Source: Amoebophrya sp. A120
Lineage: Eukaryota; Sar; Dinophyceae; Syndiniales; Amoebophryaceae
Length of the DNA stretch: 64,000 bases
NCBI GenBank assembly: GCA_905178155.1
Contig: CAJINV010000012.1
Location: forward strand, 1 to 64,000
Reading direction: 5' to 3'
Shown: positions 11,971 through 24,100 of the stretch, in pieces
How positions within the stretch are numbered: position 1 is the stretch's first letter
Layout: each line of letters begins with the position of its first letter
Notes under the pieces: generated by a model
What the model saw: the letters and a program-made list of their open reading frames with translations, nothing else
Database searches by the model: none
Told to the model about the DNA's origin: nothing
Program-made: the position numbers and the translations under genes

Positions 11971-12744
11971 ATGTCTGCGCGCATCCCCCCGGCCGCGGTT
12001 GGCCAACCAGTGAGCAGTGGGTCATCCGCGACCGCAACACAAAATCCTGCCCAGCAGGACCGCCAGGTGTCTTCGACGACCAGCATCAACGACGAGATGC
12101 ACAACGCGACCAATGTTTCCAGCAGCAATAGCCACACTCCTACAACGGTCGTTAGCCAACTCAGCACCGTACAACAGGAATACGACCGGCAAAAAACCCG
12201 GCTCGATAAGTTCGTGGACAAACTTAAGAAAGAAGGGTATTGGGACGACGCGGAAGGCGAATGGTTGAAAAAGGCCCTCGAGTATACGGACAAGGCGGAT
12301 CAAGCGCTGCAGGGACTATTGTCAGATCCGGAGGCCCGGGCCAAGCTTTTGCAAACACGGACGGCAACGATCCGAGACACGTACAAAAAGACCAGTGACA
12401 TATACAAGCGGAAAGTGATGCTGCAGCAGGCCGCACAACACCGGGCAGCACAAAAGCAGTCGCAGATCCCTTCCAACAATAGTGCCAACGCAGCTAGTGG
12501 TACCACTTCTACGTCGTCTAACGCCTCCGTGGCGCCGCTGAATGAAGTCCACAGCCGGATCGACAACCTGGAACAAAAAGTCGATAACCTGGAACAGAAA
12601 GTTGATCGCAACAAGGCGGATCAGGATGTAGTCAACAAAAAGCAGCAGGAATTTAACGAAGTACAGGAAGTGACTAACACCAGAATGTTTGCCGAGGTTG
12701 CGCAGTGCAATCGTGAGATTGCGCAGTTCAAGAAAGACGTATGA
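11971..12744 (+). CDS. 257-aa coiled-coil protein, unknown function
   Basis: A single uninterrupted frame runs from the ATG at 11971 to the TGA at 12742-12744. The N-terminal ~65 residues are Ser/Thr/Gln/Asn-rich and probably disordered. From about residue 70 the protein is strongly helical: QQEYDRQKTRLDKFVDKLKKEG, then KALEYTDKADQALQGLL. Near residues 195-210 a heptad unit is duplicated (LEQKVDNLEQKVD), followed by more coiled coil to the end. No signal peptide or membrane segment. The antisense frame at 12322-12816 is a shadow. No introner interrupts this gene, unlike genes beyond 18 kb. Confidence 0.7.
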   Translation: MSARIPPAAVGQPVSSGSSATATQNPAQQDRQVSSTTSINDEMHNATNVSSSNSHTPTTVVSQLSTVQQEYDRQKTRLDKFVDKLKKEGYWDDAEGEWLKKALEYTDKADQALQGLLSDPEARAKLLQTRTATIRDTYKKTSDIYKRKVMLQQAAQHRAAQKQSQIPSNNSANAASGTTSTSSNASVAPLNEVHSRIDNLEQKVDNLEQKVDRNKADQDVVNKKQQEFNEVQEVTNTRMFAEVAQCNREIAQFKKDV

Positions 12745-13033
12745 CATTGCACAACTGGCCCTCCTTACCCCCCCCCATTTCGACGATATCCATACCAGCG
12801 CAGAGCCTCCTGGCAAAGATGCAGCTTTTGCATGAAGAATTTTTTTTAATGTTTAATGCCCGATTTTAATGCTGTTTTGCTTTTGGCTTCCGGAACAGGC
12901 ACCGCAAGCCCTGCCAGGAGGAAATGTGTGTGGGTGGGCTTGGTACTTAAGTGCATGAAAAGGGAGGCGCAAGGGGAGCTGTTGTTGTGAACTCTCATAA
13001 GCTCTCACGGCAGTTGAGAACAGTCTCGGCAAG

Positions 13034-14411
13034 ATGACGCACCAGGTCCAGGACCTGATGCTGTTTATGGAGATCGGGACTGGTGCCCCCGCGCAGGCAC
13101 CCGAGCAAACAGGACAGGAACTACAGGACGCCGAGTACGTGAAGAAACTGGAGGAGCGGCTGCACAAGTTGGAGAACACGTCGACCATGTTCCTGAAGTG
13201 CCAGCTGCTATCCCAGAGAAAAATGGTGCCACGGTGTAATGTGTGTAGAAATTATGCTAGTTGTGATGCAAAAATCAGCAGGCGAACAAAACGTGATTCG
13301 TCGGGCATACCAGTGTGGGTGTTAGGACATCCCGTCCGCTAATTTCGGTCGTGTTTAATTTTGCAGTACAAATGTATCCTAAACTAAAAAGCTAGTGTGA
13401 TGTTGCCAAGGAACAATTTTTGCTCTGGCATAGCAGGCGAAGGAAACGTTGAGAAACGTCCACTGTGCACTCACCCACTTCATCGCAGACGAGAGGGAAA
13501 AACCCGTGCTGCACGAGGAGGAACAGATGCACGTCGACGTGGCCGAAGCCGTTAAGAAGGAGCTAGACGAAGAAGTGTATCCCTGGTTGTATCGGTCAGA
13601 AGCGGACGAGTTCACGGTCGAGGCGCTCCAAGATTGTACCAAGCTCTACCTCCGCGAAATCAAGAACCTGTATCGGCATAATGTGCCAACGGGGTGGCAC
13701 GAGCGAGTCGCAATTCAAATCTACTTGTCCATGACGCTGCTAGCGAAGGTCCAGGCGGAGGTGAAGGCCCACGACACCGACACCAAAGCCGATGCCGATC
13801 GTAAGATGCCCCTGCGCAGGTTCGAGGAGCAACTCCGTAGGTCGAAACGGGCCATCGAGATCTCGAATTCCGTTGGACAGAAGAGGACGGGGAAGCAAAA
13901 GGTACTATAAACTCTTTGCTAAAAAAGTGGCTTGCAAATAGCCGGGCGCGTCTTTGCATGTAGTTGCGGCACCAGCGCATGTTCATGACCATGGATGTTG
14001 GCGTGTTTATTTCCACTTGTCGTGGCAACTTCACCAGCTACACCCACTTTGATGTTGTAGTGAGCCGCTTCCGTTCGAACATACTACACGCATGACAGAT
14101 GTAGACGTAGGTATCGCATGAACCAAGAGCCGCTGGCTCTGGGAGTTGATACCACTATTTCTTTCTAAAATCAGGTTCTGAAGAACCCGTTCCTTGCGGG
14201 CATCACGGAAACACGACGGCTGAAAGGTGAAACCGAGTCGCAACAGGCTGCTCCGGTCAATCACGAGTTAGACCCAGACGACGCAATGGAGTACTTAGTC
14301 TCGATCCATAGCCAGCCACAACAACGAGACGTCGAGGAGCAGGAAAATTATACCCCAGAAGCTACAGGAGCAACAGCGCAATCGGAGAAGGAGTTTTTCT
14401 CGTACTCTTGA
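13034..14411 (+). CDS. 297-aa helical protein, three exons with canonical GT-AG introns
   Basis: Exons are 13034-13225, 13437-13901 and 14175-14411. The introns are GTGCCA...ATAGCAG and GTACTA...AATCAG. Both are phase 0, and joining them gives 297 codons plus TGA. Exon 1 encodes a coiled coil (EYVKKLEERLHKLEN). Exon 2 is an all-helical, acidic segment (VDVAEAVKKELDEEVYPW; TKLYLREIKNLYRH). Exon 3 is a charged, Gln/Glu-rich tail ending EKEFFSYS. No family was recognised. The ordinary spliceosomal introns here contrast with the TAT...ATA elements that interrupt genes further right. Confidence 0.75.
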
Positions 14412-14747
14412 TTACTAGTTATTTTGCTTTATTCAAAAGCGTTTGCTCGAAGTAGTACAAACAGAGCTTCTGCTTTTGTTGAGAATGAAATTCAATTTCT
14501 ATCGTGTCACTGCCTCTTTCTCTCCTTCTACTTGATGAGCAGCGGCGAAGTCGCTCAGGCGAAAGAATGACAAAAAAGCGAGGACACGACATCATAGTAC
14601 AAATGATAATAAAGTACGGCAAAGATGACAAACAGAGAGAACAAAGGCAATGACAAACGACATCTATTTAGATGATAAGACCGATCATTTCATCCTCCCT
14701 ACAGAAACCAACTCCCCGTCGAACACGAAGACGCGTCTCCAGACAAG

Positions 14748-15083
14748 ATGGAGAACACCCAGGGGACGAGCGCGGGATTCTTGGACGGCAGCCGGTCGAG
14801 CAACAGTGCGAGTTCCCAGCAATCAGGGGCGACTCCGATCATGACAAACCCGCCCGACGAGCACTACGATTCAGCGACCAAGAAGGCTACTACCAAAATC
14901 CAGCTAGTGGAGGAAAACACTGCGGGAGCTGCGAGCGAAGGGGCCGGCTTGTCCACTCCAAAGCGAAGCAGTTTCGTGCGTGGGATGCGCGCATTCTTCG
15001 AACGAACCCCCTCATCTGCTTCAAGTTCGTCGTGCTCATTGTCGCCCGCGAAAGAGCGGGGGTGCGAGCGACGGTCGGACTAA
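14748..15083 (+). CDS. 111-aa Ser-rich hypothetical protein
   Basis: ATG at 14748 in context acaagATGg. The product is Ser/Thr/Ala-rich and mostly disordered (SRSSNSASSQQSG; TPSSASSSSCSLSP), with a central FVRGMRAFFERTP segment that could form a short amphipathic helix. Two overlapping alternative frames exist (14650-14844, 14672-15088). I prefer this one for its start context and composition, which match neighbouring proteins. Function unknown. Confidence 0.4.
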   Translation: MENTQGTSAGFLDGSRSSNSASSQQSGATPIMTNPPDEHYDSATKKATTKIQLVEENTAGAASEGAGLSTPKRSSFVRGMRAFFERTPSSASSSSCSLSPAKERGCERRSD

Positions 15084-16790
15084 CTTGACAGCCTACAGGA
15101 TAGCTGAATACTTTTGGAAGCAAGCAGGTGCACAAATTGTATCTACTCATGCTTCTCAGTAGTTGTTTATGTGTGTCTACAGAATGTAGTATGTTAGTTT
15201 CCTCAATTTTGTTTAATGCCTCCATGATGCCGATTCATCGCGATTATGTGTGATGTCATCATTTATTCCGAGAAACAAAATCCAGGTGTAACACTCTGTG
15301 GTCGAAAGCATCTCACTCTCACGCGGATACTCTAGGAGAAAAAGTTGATGGGACAGGTACTTGTACTACCAGAAGTACTGCTGCTTCTTTTATTTTCATC
15401 TTGCGAAAAGTTAAAGTGCCACGACATAGAATGCGTCGTCTGACTTCGGAACTTCTTTCTTTAGTTCATGGAATAACTATCAGGTGCTTCTTCCGAGGCT
15501 TTTCACTGTCACTGATATGATCTTCTGCACGAATAGATGACGCCGAGCTGCTCACTTTCAGTAGGATAACTACTTACGGATGTGCTTGCGGGCCAGTCAT
15601 TGTCATGCACGAGGACCAGACGAGAAGAGATGCAAGATGTCCCAGACATCTTGAAGTTTTTAATTTGAAATTACATTACAACTAAATCAATCTGACAAGC
15701 AAATGCTGACTTGTGCTACCTCCTATGGATGTAATCGGATTTTTACAAGGGCAAGAATAATAGCTCGCTGAACAGATACAGATCTCGAAGTTTGGTTTTC
15801 CGTTTGAACAGAATTTTATTGATTCTTGAGGAGACTCAATACAAATCTTGAGCCCTTGTATGTAAGAACTAGAACTAAAATTGACCTTGTGACGGATATT
15901 TAGGATTCGGGTTTCGATTTCAAAATAAAAGTAGAGGCTGGAGCTAACCTGGCGAGTTATACCAGATCTTAATCAGCACAGAGCCACCCCCCTTGTTTTC
16001 ATTTTCAAAGAACACGACGTGGATTAAAATGGACAGAATTATTGCGAGCTTTGTAAGAAGAAGAGCAGTGCCCCCCGGCAGTCGCAGTTCTACGCGAAAA
16101 CCAATGCGCACGCGCTCCATCATGAGCTCGTCACGGCCGTCAGGGTAAATGGACAATCAATTTTTTCTGTGAACTAACTATCGTATTTGTGTCGTGTTCT
16201 GTTGAGGCTTCACCCGAAGAAGACCCTTGGTGCGGCTAAGTTCTTGTGATTTTTCAGAAGGAAGATTTGGTTAGGTTCTACAAGAGAAATTCGGTGATGC
16301 GCGGTCTACTTCTTTGTATGATGATGTGTACGTTGACTGGCGTTTGCGTTTAGAGAGTAATACAGAATGAGTCTAGAACTGATGCTCGGGGGTTTTGCAG
16401 TTGCGCGCCGTTTTGCGTGCCTCTTCCTTTATTTTCGCATCCTGCGGCAGGGGTTGAGACGAAATTTTCATTGCGAGTAGCGAGAGTGTACGAGATTCCA
16501 AGCACGATTGCAGCCTCAGTTAGTAGAGGACGCAGTTGAAGTTGTAGAAACCGAGGAGCGACCCGCTCACAAAGGAATGACCGGAGCGCGAGCGATAGTG
16601 AAAATGATTGCGCCTTGTGTCATTAGCAATAGCATAAGCATTTCGATGATACTGGTGGAAATATGGGGCCAGCGCTTTATTTGTTCAACATCAGCGTATA
16701 GAACAGTGAAGAAGCAAAAGGAGGAGCAGGGCAAGCGCATCCCTACACTGCAGACCGCCGCGCATGTACTGAAAGACGATGCCGCCTCCT
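15084..16790. other. mostly unassigned; possible minus-strand first exon near 15949-16123
   Basis: On the minus strand an ATG at about 16123 opens a frame with a hydrophobic segment (ALLLTKLAIILSILIHVVFF) after a basic stretch. It ends at a CCAG/GTTAGC that could be a 5' splice site. I could not find the next exon. A plus-strand frame at 16508-16798 has no recognisable motif. The rest shows nothing. Confidence 0.3.
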
Positions 16791-16799
16791 ATTCTTGAA

Positions 16800-17640
16800 T
16801 TTATTTCAAACAAGCGCGGCAACAACGACAAGGCCCGTCGCTTATGGCGAACTCCATCAGCGACCTGGAGGCGCGGCCTGTCTCGCCCCAATTCAGAAGA
16901 GGCGCGAGCCGGCCCGGGAGCTTTTCGGGCCGGCCTCCCTTCTCTGCCCTGGCTGCCGCGCGGCAACGCGGCGGCCGGGCGCTGGGCGTCTCTACACTGA
17001 TGCGGCCCCTTTCGCGGCACCCCCATACGCCCACGGTTACGCGTTCTCCCTGCGTGGAGGGCCGGCCCGCGGCGCGCCCGCGGCTTTCTAGCCGCGCACC
17101 TGTTTGCGCCAGGCTGGTTGCCTGTCAAGGAAGGTGTGGCTGCGCACTACCTCGCCCCGCCAATCCGCGTGCCCCAGGCTCGCGCAGGTCTTGCGTCGGA
17201 TCGAAAAAACGCAGAAGAACTTGCTGCAGTACAAGAAAGACAGGAATTGGAAGCGCGCGCCGGATATTCGCGCAAACTTCTAGCACGCGGTGGACTTGAT
17301 CGGCCACATGATGTCGTTGCTTGGGCGCGCCGACCCGGTTGTAGCCCTGGCTTCTGGCGCCGAACCTTCTTGCGCCGGGCTGCTTGCCGGGGTTTGGTTG
17401 CGCAAGCCCCAGCCCCGCTAGTTTGTGGCGCAGCAAGCTGGGCCGCGCGCGTATTTTCCCCCATTCGCACTCCAGCGAGCGCGCCCGCCGGGTTGTGGTG
17501 CGCAGGCGGGCGCTGTCACGCAAGCAGCAATTGCATGGTTTGGCTGTGCCCAGACCGCCCGCCCGCGATGCCTGGGCAGGAGTGGTCTTCATTGTCTGCT
17601 TCTTTTTATCGTGGTATATTCAAATACAAACCACACGTGA
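16800..17640. other. GC-rich island A, intergenic
   Basis: Base composition changes abruptly to runs of GGCCGGC, GCGCGCC and CCCGGG words between ordinary flanks. Many overlapping frames are open on both strands because stop codons are rare in such DNA. None shows a domain, so none is annotated. I looked for inverted termini at the edges and did not find convincing ones. Confidence 0.6.
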
Positions 17641-18163
17641 TCCCTATGTATGAGTCCGAGCGCTCGTCGCAATACCCTCGCCCGGCTTCGTGTCAACGTG
17701 TTCGCTCTCACCGGAAGCGGAAGATAGGCTCTTAAGTGGGTATTTGTATGTGTGTTTGGATGCCGAGGCCTGCTATGATTCATACGACAGATGGTTACGA
17801 AAACGGCTTGATCAAATGAAATTGGATGACGTTCTGGATCGTCTCTCAAGAAAAAGTAGCTTGTCGTTGTCCTTGTCGTCTCATCGGGAAATAAAGAGTG
17901 TGCAGCTGTTTTCTCCTTCGCTCAAGGTTATCGTACTGCCAAATAAAATTTGAGCTTGCTCTCAACGCCCTGAAGTAAAGAACTCACTGACTACCCCAAA
18001 GAGGTTGTCGATTTCCTCACGGCGATCAAATTGCTACGGCGACACATCAAGAATTGGACACTGCTTGCTGCCCGTGCAGCCTGCCTGTATCCTGTTGTTC
18101 CCGTACATATAATTCGTTTGCACAACATAACTCCAATTGTAACTCAGCAAAACCCATACCAAA

Positions 18164-20828
18164 ATGGCGCTTCTTTCGTCAGCCTCCACCGCTCTCGCCC
18201 CCTTCTTGTCTTCCTCTGGAAATAAAATGGCCACCACATCATCTTCAACTGCGCCTCTCGACCACACCCTCTACCTGTATTCCACGGAAAAGCCTTGCAT
18301 CGTGTTGGATTTCGGCCGCCGCTTCACAAAGATCGGACTTTCTGGCGAGTCCCGTCCGCGTTTCGTGCTCGACACACCGGAACTGTACTATCGGCCTTGG
18401 TATGCTTTGCAAATATGTGTGGGTCTGAAAAGGTGGAACTTGTGATGCTGCTTTTGAACAATCCCAACAAAATCTGTATTGCCTGGGCAGCGAGAGAAGT
18501 CTAGTTTTCGGTGCGTGGAGCATTTCTCATTCGGCATAGACATCAAGAAGCATTCAGAAAATCTGTGATGCTAGGAAATACATCACAGACGAGACGTCAC
18601 GGGCCATGTAAAATGCGCATGACATACAAGTTGCAACCTTCCAGACCCGGCACGTTTGCATCTGATACTTGGGTCAGTGAACGGGTGATCGCGACTTCCG
18701 CCTTGGACGACGGCGGGGGTGGGGGTGGAGGGGACGATAAAGTAGAGGGAGACAAACAACGTCGATCGACTTCCTCTTCATCAAAAGCAAGAGCTAGTAG
18801 CTCGTCTAGCGCTTCGAACAAGTCCATGACGCCAGCCAAGCCTCTCCGTGCCTGGATCAAACTGCTCGAACCGCTTCTGGACAAGATTTTTTTTCAGCAA
18901 TTGAAGCTGAATCCCGTGAACAAGAGAATCATTCTCTGCGAGTCCCCCTTCCTTCCCCTTCCCTTCAAATTATGAAGTGCAAAAGCATCGTGCTAGTACT
19001 AATTGCATTACAAATTACCTTAGCGCGACAAATGGAATTTGTGATGCTGTCTTACCTTGGGATGGAGATTTGTAATGCATAATTGCAATTACTACAAGCG
19101 CGATACTTTTGCACAGGATACAGATCCGCGGTTTACTACTTGTTGTTCGAAAAGTTCAAAGCGGGCAGTGTGGTCAGCGTCTGCGACTTGCTGATGCCAC
19201 TGTATTTGACGGGGACGTCGCGGAAGGAGATAGAGTTTGATGGTGGGAAAATGCCAACATCTGCTGACAATTTCCTGTCAACGACGACGCCGAATACTTT
19301 TCTTACAGGCAGTGCCCCTGCTGCCTCAGGAACAATCACAACTTCCTCTTCGTCTTCGCCATTTTCAAGTAAACCAAAGCCCGATCCGCCAGAGCAGATT
19401 GCCACCGGGATTGTGATCGACGTGGGGCATGCGAGTACCCGGATTCTCCCCGTATTTGCCGGCGTGCCACTGTTGACCGCTCTGCAGGAGATCCGATACG
19501 GAGGAGAATCGGTGACGCAGCAGTGGGAAACGATGTTGGCGAAAGCAGCAACAGAACTTCCGTCTTTGATGACAAATAGCATGACAGGCAAAACTGAGCA
19601 GGCGGAGGACTACAAGGTGAAGCTCGGGTTTTTATGAATTGCAAAAGTATCGTGCTCATAGTAATTGCAGATATGCATGACAAATTGCCTCCCAGCGTAA
19701 GCGAGCATGACAATCTGTATTTTTCATCCTGCTGGTGCTGAGCAAACTTTTTCTTTTTGTAAATGCAATTTATACTGAGTGCGAAGATTCTTTTGCGCTG
19801 CATACTCTGTCCGCTACAACAATTTCCCTCCGCCCGACACTTCGAAGCCCGTGAAAGAGAATTCGATGGAGGAAGAGAAACTTTTCAGAGAACTGCTCGG
19901 GGAGGATGGCCGTAGGTTTCTGAACAGGACTGCAGGAACAGGAATGTCTTCGCTCACAGCTGCAGCTGCAGGAGCTGATGCTGATGGCACAACTACTAGT
20001 GCCCCAACAGGAACCACGAGGACGCCACCCTTCGTCATCCCTAGCAGGGCCTCCTCCTCTTCTTCCTCCACAAGGCGCCCCTATTGCCTAAAATGTTGCC
20101 GGCCGCAAGAGAAATGCTTCAGGAACTACGAGATCTTGACCACCTCCAGTGCCGGTAGAGCAAGAACTATGTCCTCTGACGGTGATAATGATGTCAAAGT
20201 TGAGAACTTCGTCGATTCTTCCGAGGACCAGGCCGAGGACTTCGAATCTGAGCTCCTCGTCACGGCCTTTTGGAAAGCGGTTGACCTTTGCCCACTAGAC
20301 GTGAAGACGAAGGTGGTGCAGAACGTCGTCCTGTGCGGCGGACAGAGCGGCGCGATTGGGTTTTTCCCGAGACTGGCGGAGGAGCTCCAGAAATCCGTCA
20401 CAGAAGCAGTTTTGGAGCGGCAGTTTGCGAAAAAAATGGCGAAAAAAGCGTCGTCGAAAACAGGGAGGAAAGACTCGGTGGACAATAGTGCGAAAATGGG
20501 TACTGGTGAACAAATCGCTTTATCCCCAACATCGAAACAACCGAGCAAGAAACTCCTCAACCGCGGGCTCTACGACATCAAATTTGCCCGGATCGACACC
20601 GTTCCGCCACTGACCCGGATTTGGACCGGCGCGAGCTTATTTGGCTCCGTGGTCGCGGTGACATCTCAGCCGAATTTGCCGTCGTCGGGGATAGGAGCGA
20701 GTGCTGCTGGTGGCGGGAGCAGGGGGAGTGGTGTTGATGGTGGGACAAATATTCCTGGGGAGTACACGATGGAACAGTACAAAAATGGAGAACCCATACC
20801 AGATTGGTGCGTGCAAAGTTGCGCATGA
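18164..20828 (+). CDS. ACTR10: actin-related protein of the ARP10/ARP11 (dynactin pointed-end) type
   Basis: Exons 18164-18400, 18668-18970, 19121-19632 and 19805-20828 are interrupted by three introners. Removing each with one TSD copy gives a 686-codon frame. Visible actin-fold features are the phosphate-1 region VLDFGRRFTKIGLSGE (about residue 46), the block RIILCESPFLP, the second phosphate loop GIVIDVGHASTRILPVFAG, the VVLCGGQSG adenosine-type motif, and the end RIWTGASLFGS...PIPDWC. The order and the degenerate phosphate loops match ARP10 of the dynactin complex, which links dynein to cargo, better than conventional actin. Long Ser/Gly-rich and acidic inserts enlarge it well beyond the usual ~400 aa. 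The last codons could instead be spliced (GTGCGTG at 20811 to TTTTCAG near 21110). Protein family call firm, paralogue assignment probable. Confidence 0.8.
18401..18667. mobile_element. introner, family F2, in the ARP10-like gene
   Basis: Element of 267 bp, TATG...GATA, with GTGTGGGTCTG at the left and CAGACCCGGCACG at the right. It is flanked by a perfect 5-bp TSD CTTGG. Excision joins ...YYRPW to VSERV in frame. Confidence 0.9.
18971..19120. mobile_element. introner, family F1, in the ARP10-like gene
   Basis: Element of 150 bp, TATGAAG...GGATA, with TGCAAAAGCATCG / CGATACTTTTGCA ends. TSD CAAAT/CAGAT (4 of 5). Excision joins LPLPF to RSAVYYLLF, in agreement with the ARP10-type alignment. 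Confidence 0.88.
19633..19804. mobile_element. introner, family F1, older copy
   Basis: Element of 172 bp with F1 left end and a degraded right end (GATTCTTTTGCGCTGCATA). No TSD can be recognised, so the copy seems old. Removing 177 bp keeps the frame (KVKLG then SVRYN). Confidence 0.75.
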
Positions 20829-21192
20829 TGATGATGTAGTTGATGATTCATGCTGGTCGCGAAAGGAAGGTTGTGATGGAATACAAAAGTGAGAAAAACA
20901 AGAAACACGCCTGTTCCTGTGTCTGCGGGCATCCGCTGCAGCTTCGGCCGCAAAATTCAGTGACTTGAAAGTTCGAATGTCGAATGGTCATGATGCAATC
21001 TCGCCTGCGGAAGGATCCTCATCCGAACCTGATCTTTCCTTTTTTGAGCTACTTACAGCAGCATTTATGTAAGCACGCGCACAAGTGCTGTCTACTTCAT
21101 TTTCAGTACCACGCGCTCCCGTGACGAAAAAGATCCTTCAAAAGAGAAGCTCAGGATCTAGGGTTGTAGTAGTCAGAGTCACGAAGAACAAG

Positions 21193-24100
21193 ATGAGATC
21201 TTCGCCTCCCACGAGGATGTCGCCGCTCAACAAACTCTCTTGGTTGTTTGCTTTTGCCGGCCCACCTCCGGGGATCGTGACATCTTCTTCGGCAATGTCG
21301 ATTGAGAAGCAAGTGGATTTTTTACTGAAGAAAGCGCGGACGAAAAGCACGACGCCGACGGGGGGAGCAGCTTCTTCTTCTGGCGGTGAATGCGGGGACA
21401 AAACTACTAGCGGGTCATCTCTAGTGTACGCTGATGACGCTGAAGAGTTTGAGATGGAGGTGGAAGCATCTGCTTCATCCTCATCTTCGCTTCTGTCCGG
21501 CACGACAAAACACCAGACCGCAAGAACCCACGAGTACCTGCTCCGCGAATCCGTTCCGATCGGTGGCGATTTGGAATTCGTATCGAGTGCAAATATGTCT
21601 GGGTCTGGAAGGTGGCGGCAACTTGTCATGGTAAATCTGAAGCATGCATAAATCTGTGTTGCATGAGCGTCAAAAGCTGTACACTTTTGACCAACATGGA
21701 AGGGAGTTTCTCACGCAGGATAGGCATGGCAGAGACCTCGCAGATTCTGTCATGCTAAATCACACATTCCAGATCCAGACCTCATTCGCTATGGAAAATC
21801 TGCATGACAAGTTTACACTTTTCCAGACCCAGACAATTTAATTTTTGCACTTGATAACTCGGAGTGAAAAACATCTTCGCCCTCATGCAGAGCATCCAGA
21901 AAATCTACACGGAAACAACGGCCGGATGTGAGGACATGCGGTTGGAGAGGTTGCTGAAATTACGGCTGAAAGTGAAGGACCGAGGGTTTAATTTGCACTC
22001 GAAGGTATACGACGGGACTTAGGACTACAGAGTTAAGTTGTTGTGATGATGCATCATGATTGTGTTTGTGTTGCTAAATTTGGATGAAGAACAGTGCCCT
22101 GGTGTGTGTGAAGATCTCTGTCGATGCGAAACCTGCAATACAAAGTCCGGATTCAAAATGATTTATCTATCAGGTCCTCAACCTCCGCCAGCTAGTAAGG
22201 GAGCACTACACGTTCAACAGCAAAAGCAACCCCCTCACGACATCACTTTCCGAGGAGGCGGAGAGTGACAATACAGTCTTGGACTCCTTAATCTCAACCT
22301 TCACGCTGAAAGACTGGTCGGATTTGCTCTTCGTCTACCAGAGCCGGTTTTTCTTCAGCTACTTTCGGGTTTTGTTCTTCTCGGCATTGACTTCGAAATT
22401 CTACAAAGATTTCTTCCCCGTTTCCGACAGTAAGGGACTGCAGAAGTTGGGCTTTCTCTTCCAAAAAGCAGCGGTGGAGCTGCCGAAGTACTTGACAGGA
22501 CGACAGAGAGATACTAGTGCGGAACAACAAACACATGCAGAACAACAGCATGACAGAGAGGAGTCTTCTGCTCTTGATGAAATCCAGTATCCGAAACAGA
22601 TCTCCTACTTGATCCGCGGGTGTCGGAGTTATCAGGGGTCGAAAAACGCGTTCAAGATCCTCGCGTTGGCGCCGAACCAGGGCCGAGAAGTGCTAACGGA
22701 CGCGAAATTTCAGAATCAGCGGTGCTTGAAGTACAGAAATGACGTGCTGCGGCAATTGCTGGCCGCGAAAGTGGATTTCGTCGACTACACGGCGGAAAGT
22801 AGAACGACGGGAATCTACATCGTCGAGGGGGAACAAGACCATCAGCTGAGTAATATGCGAGACGCAGAGCAAAAGCAAACTCCTCCTCCTGCTCCTTCTG
22901 TACAACACAAACAGAACTTTAACCACCTGGCTTATGAAGAAATGGACCCAACCTCATTACAAACTGGCAACGTCATCACGCATCTGGACGGGATCAAACT
23001 CGAATCCGTTGCGCACTTTCACCAGATTTTACGGCAGAGTTTGGGTGAAGAAGTTGAAGTAGTAGCTTCTTCTACATCTTCAGCCTCGCAGGAACAAGAA
23101 CTACCGTCGAACCCCAACAGTGCTTCCAACGACATCCTCATTTCTGTCGACCGGGACGAGCGTGACAAAATCCATCCTCTTCCGAAAAAAATCAGCGAGG
23201 TAGCGGGGAGTAGATGTTACGAAATGGTGTTCAAAGGTGGTAATAACGTGAAGCTGATTCAAGTAGCAATGCTGAAACTGCTCGGAGATGAGAATTTGGA
23301 AAAGTTGATGCCAGCTTCTACTTCTCGACGACAAAATTTAGATGACGTTGGAGAGGACAACCATCCCGGCTCCTCCGTGGCCGCCACTACAACAACTTTC
23401 CAAAGCAGCGTTAAAAAAAAGCCAACCATCTACAGCCTTGTCGATCCGAAACCATCCAACCTGAAGGAGTCCGTGAACCAGTTGAAACAGAAATATCTCC
23501 CGACTGACTGGTCCGACTTGGATTTTTCCGTGAACATTGACAGGGTGAGACCGGAATGCGCTGTTTTCCGCTCTGATACAATCCACCGGATTGTGATGGA
23601 AAAAATTTCCGAGAAATTATTCCACGGGTTGATTGAGCTGTTGACAATGGACGAGGAGATGCTGGCTTTTGGGCAGGAGGTGAAGCACTGGATTCTTGAA
23701 CGGGAGAAAGATCTGGGGACTTTTTTGAATGAGATGGTTCTTGAGGAGAAGGAAAAAGTGGAGAAAATTCTGGATTTTGTGGTCAAAAAGGAAAAAATGC
23801 GGGAAAATTTCTTTTTCGAAAAAGACCCAGTGGTAGCGCGGGCGGTCGCACGACGAGCGGGAACAAGGTGGGAGGAAGATGCGAGTTCGAGTGAGGACAC
23901 AGCAGAGGAAGACGAGGACGACGAGGACTTGAGTCGCGTTGTGCTGCAGCCAAGCCCAACTGAGCAAGATGTGGACAACAACCTCAGCTCTGCTTCTTCC
24001 ACCTCATCCGCGGGGATTGGCAACGCAACTCTCTGGTCGCCGAACTCGAAGATCGAAGCAGCGGGTGACGATGTTGACGAACTTTCCTTGAACAGCACAT

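Noticed and set aside
12322-12816. 164-codon minus-strand frame
   Set aside because: Antisense of the 257-aa coiled-coil gene. Its hydrophobic runs are complements of Gln/Lys/Glu codons.
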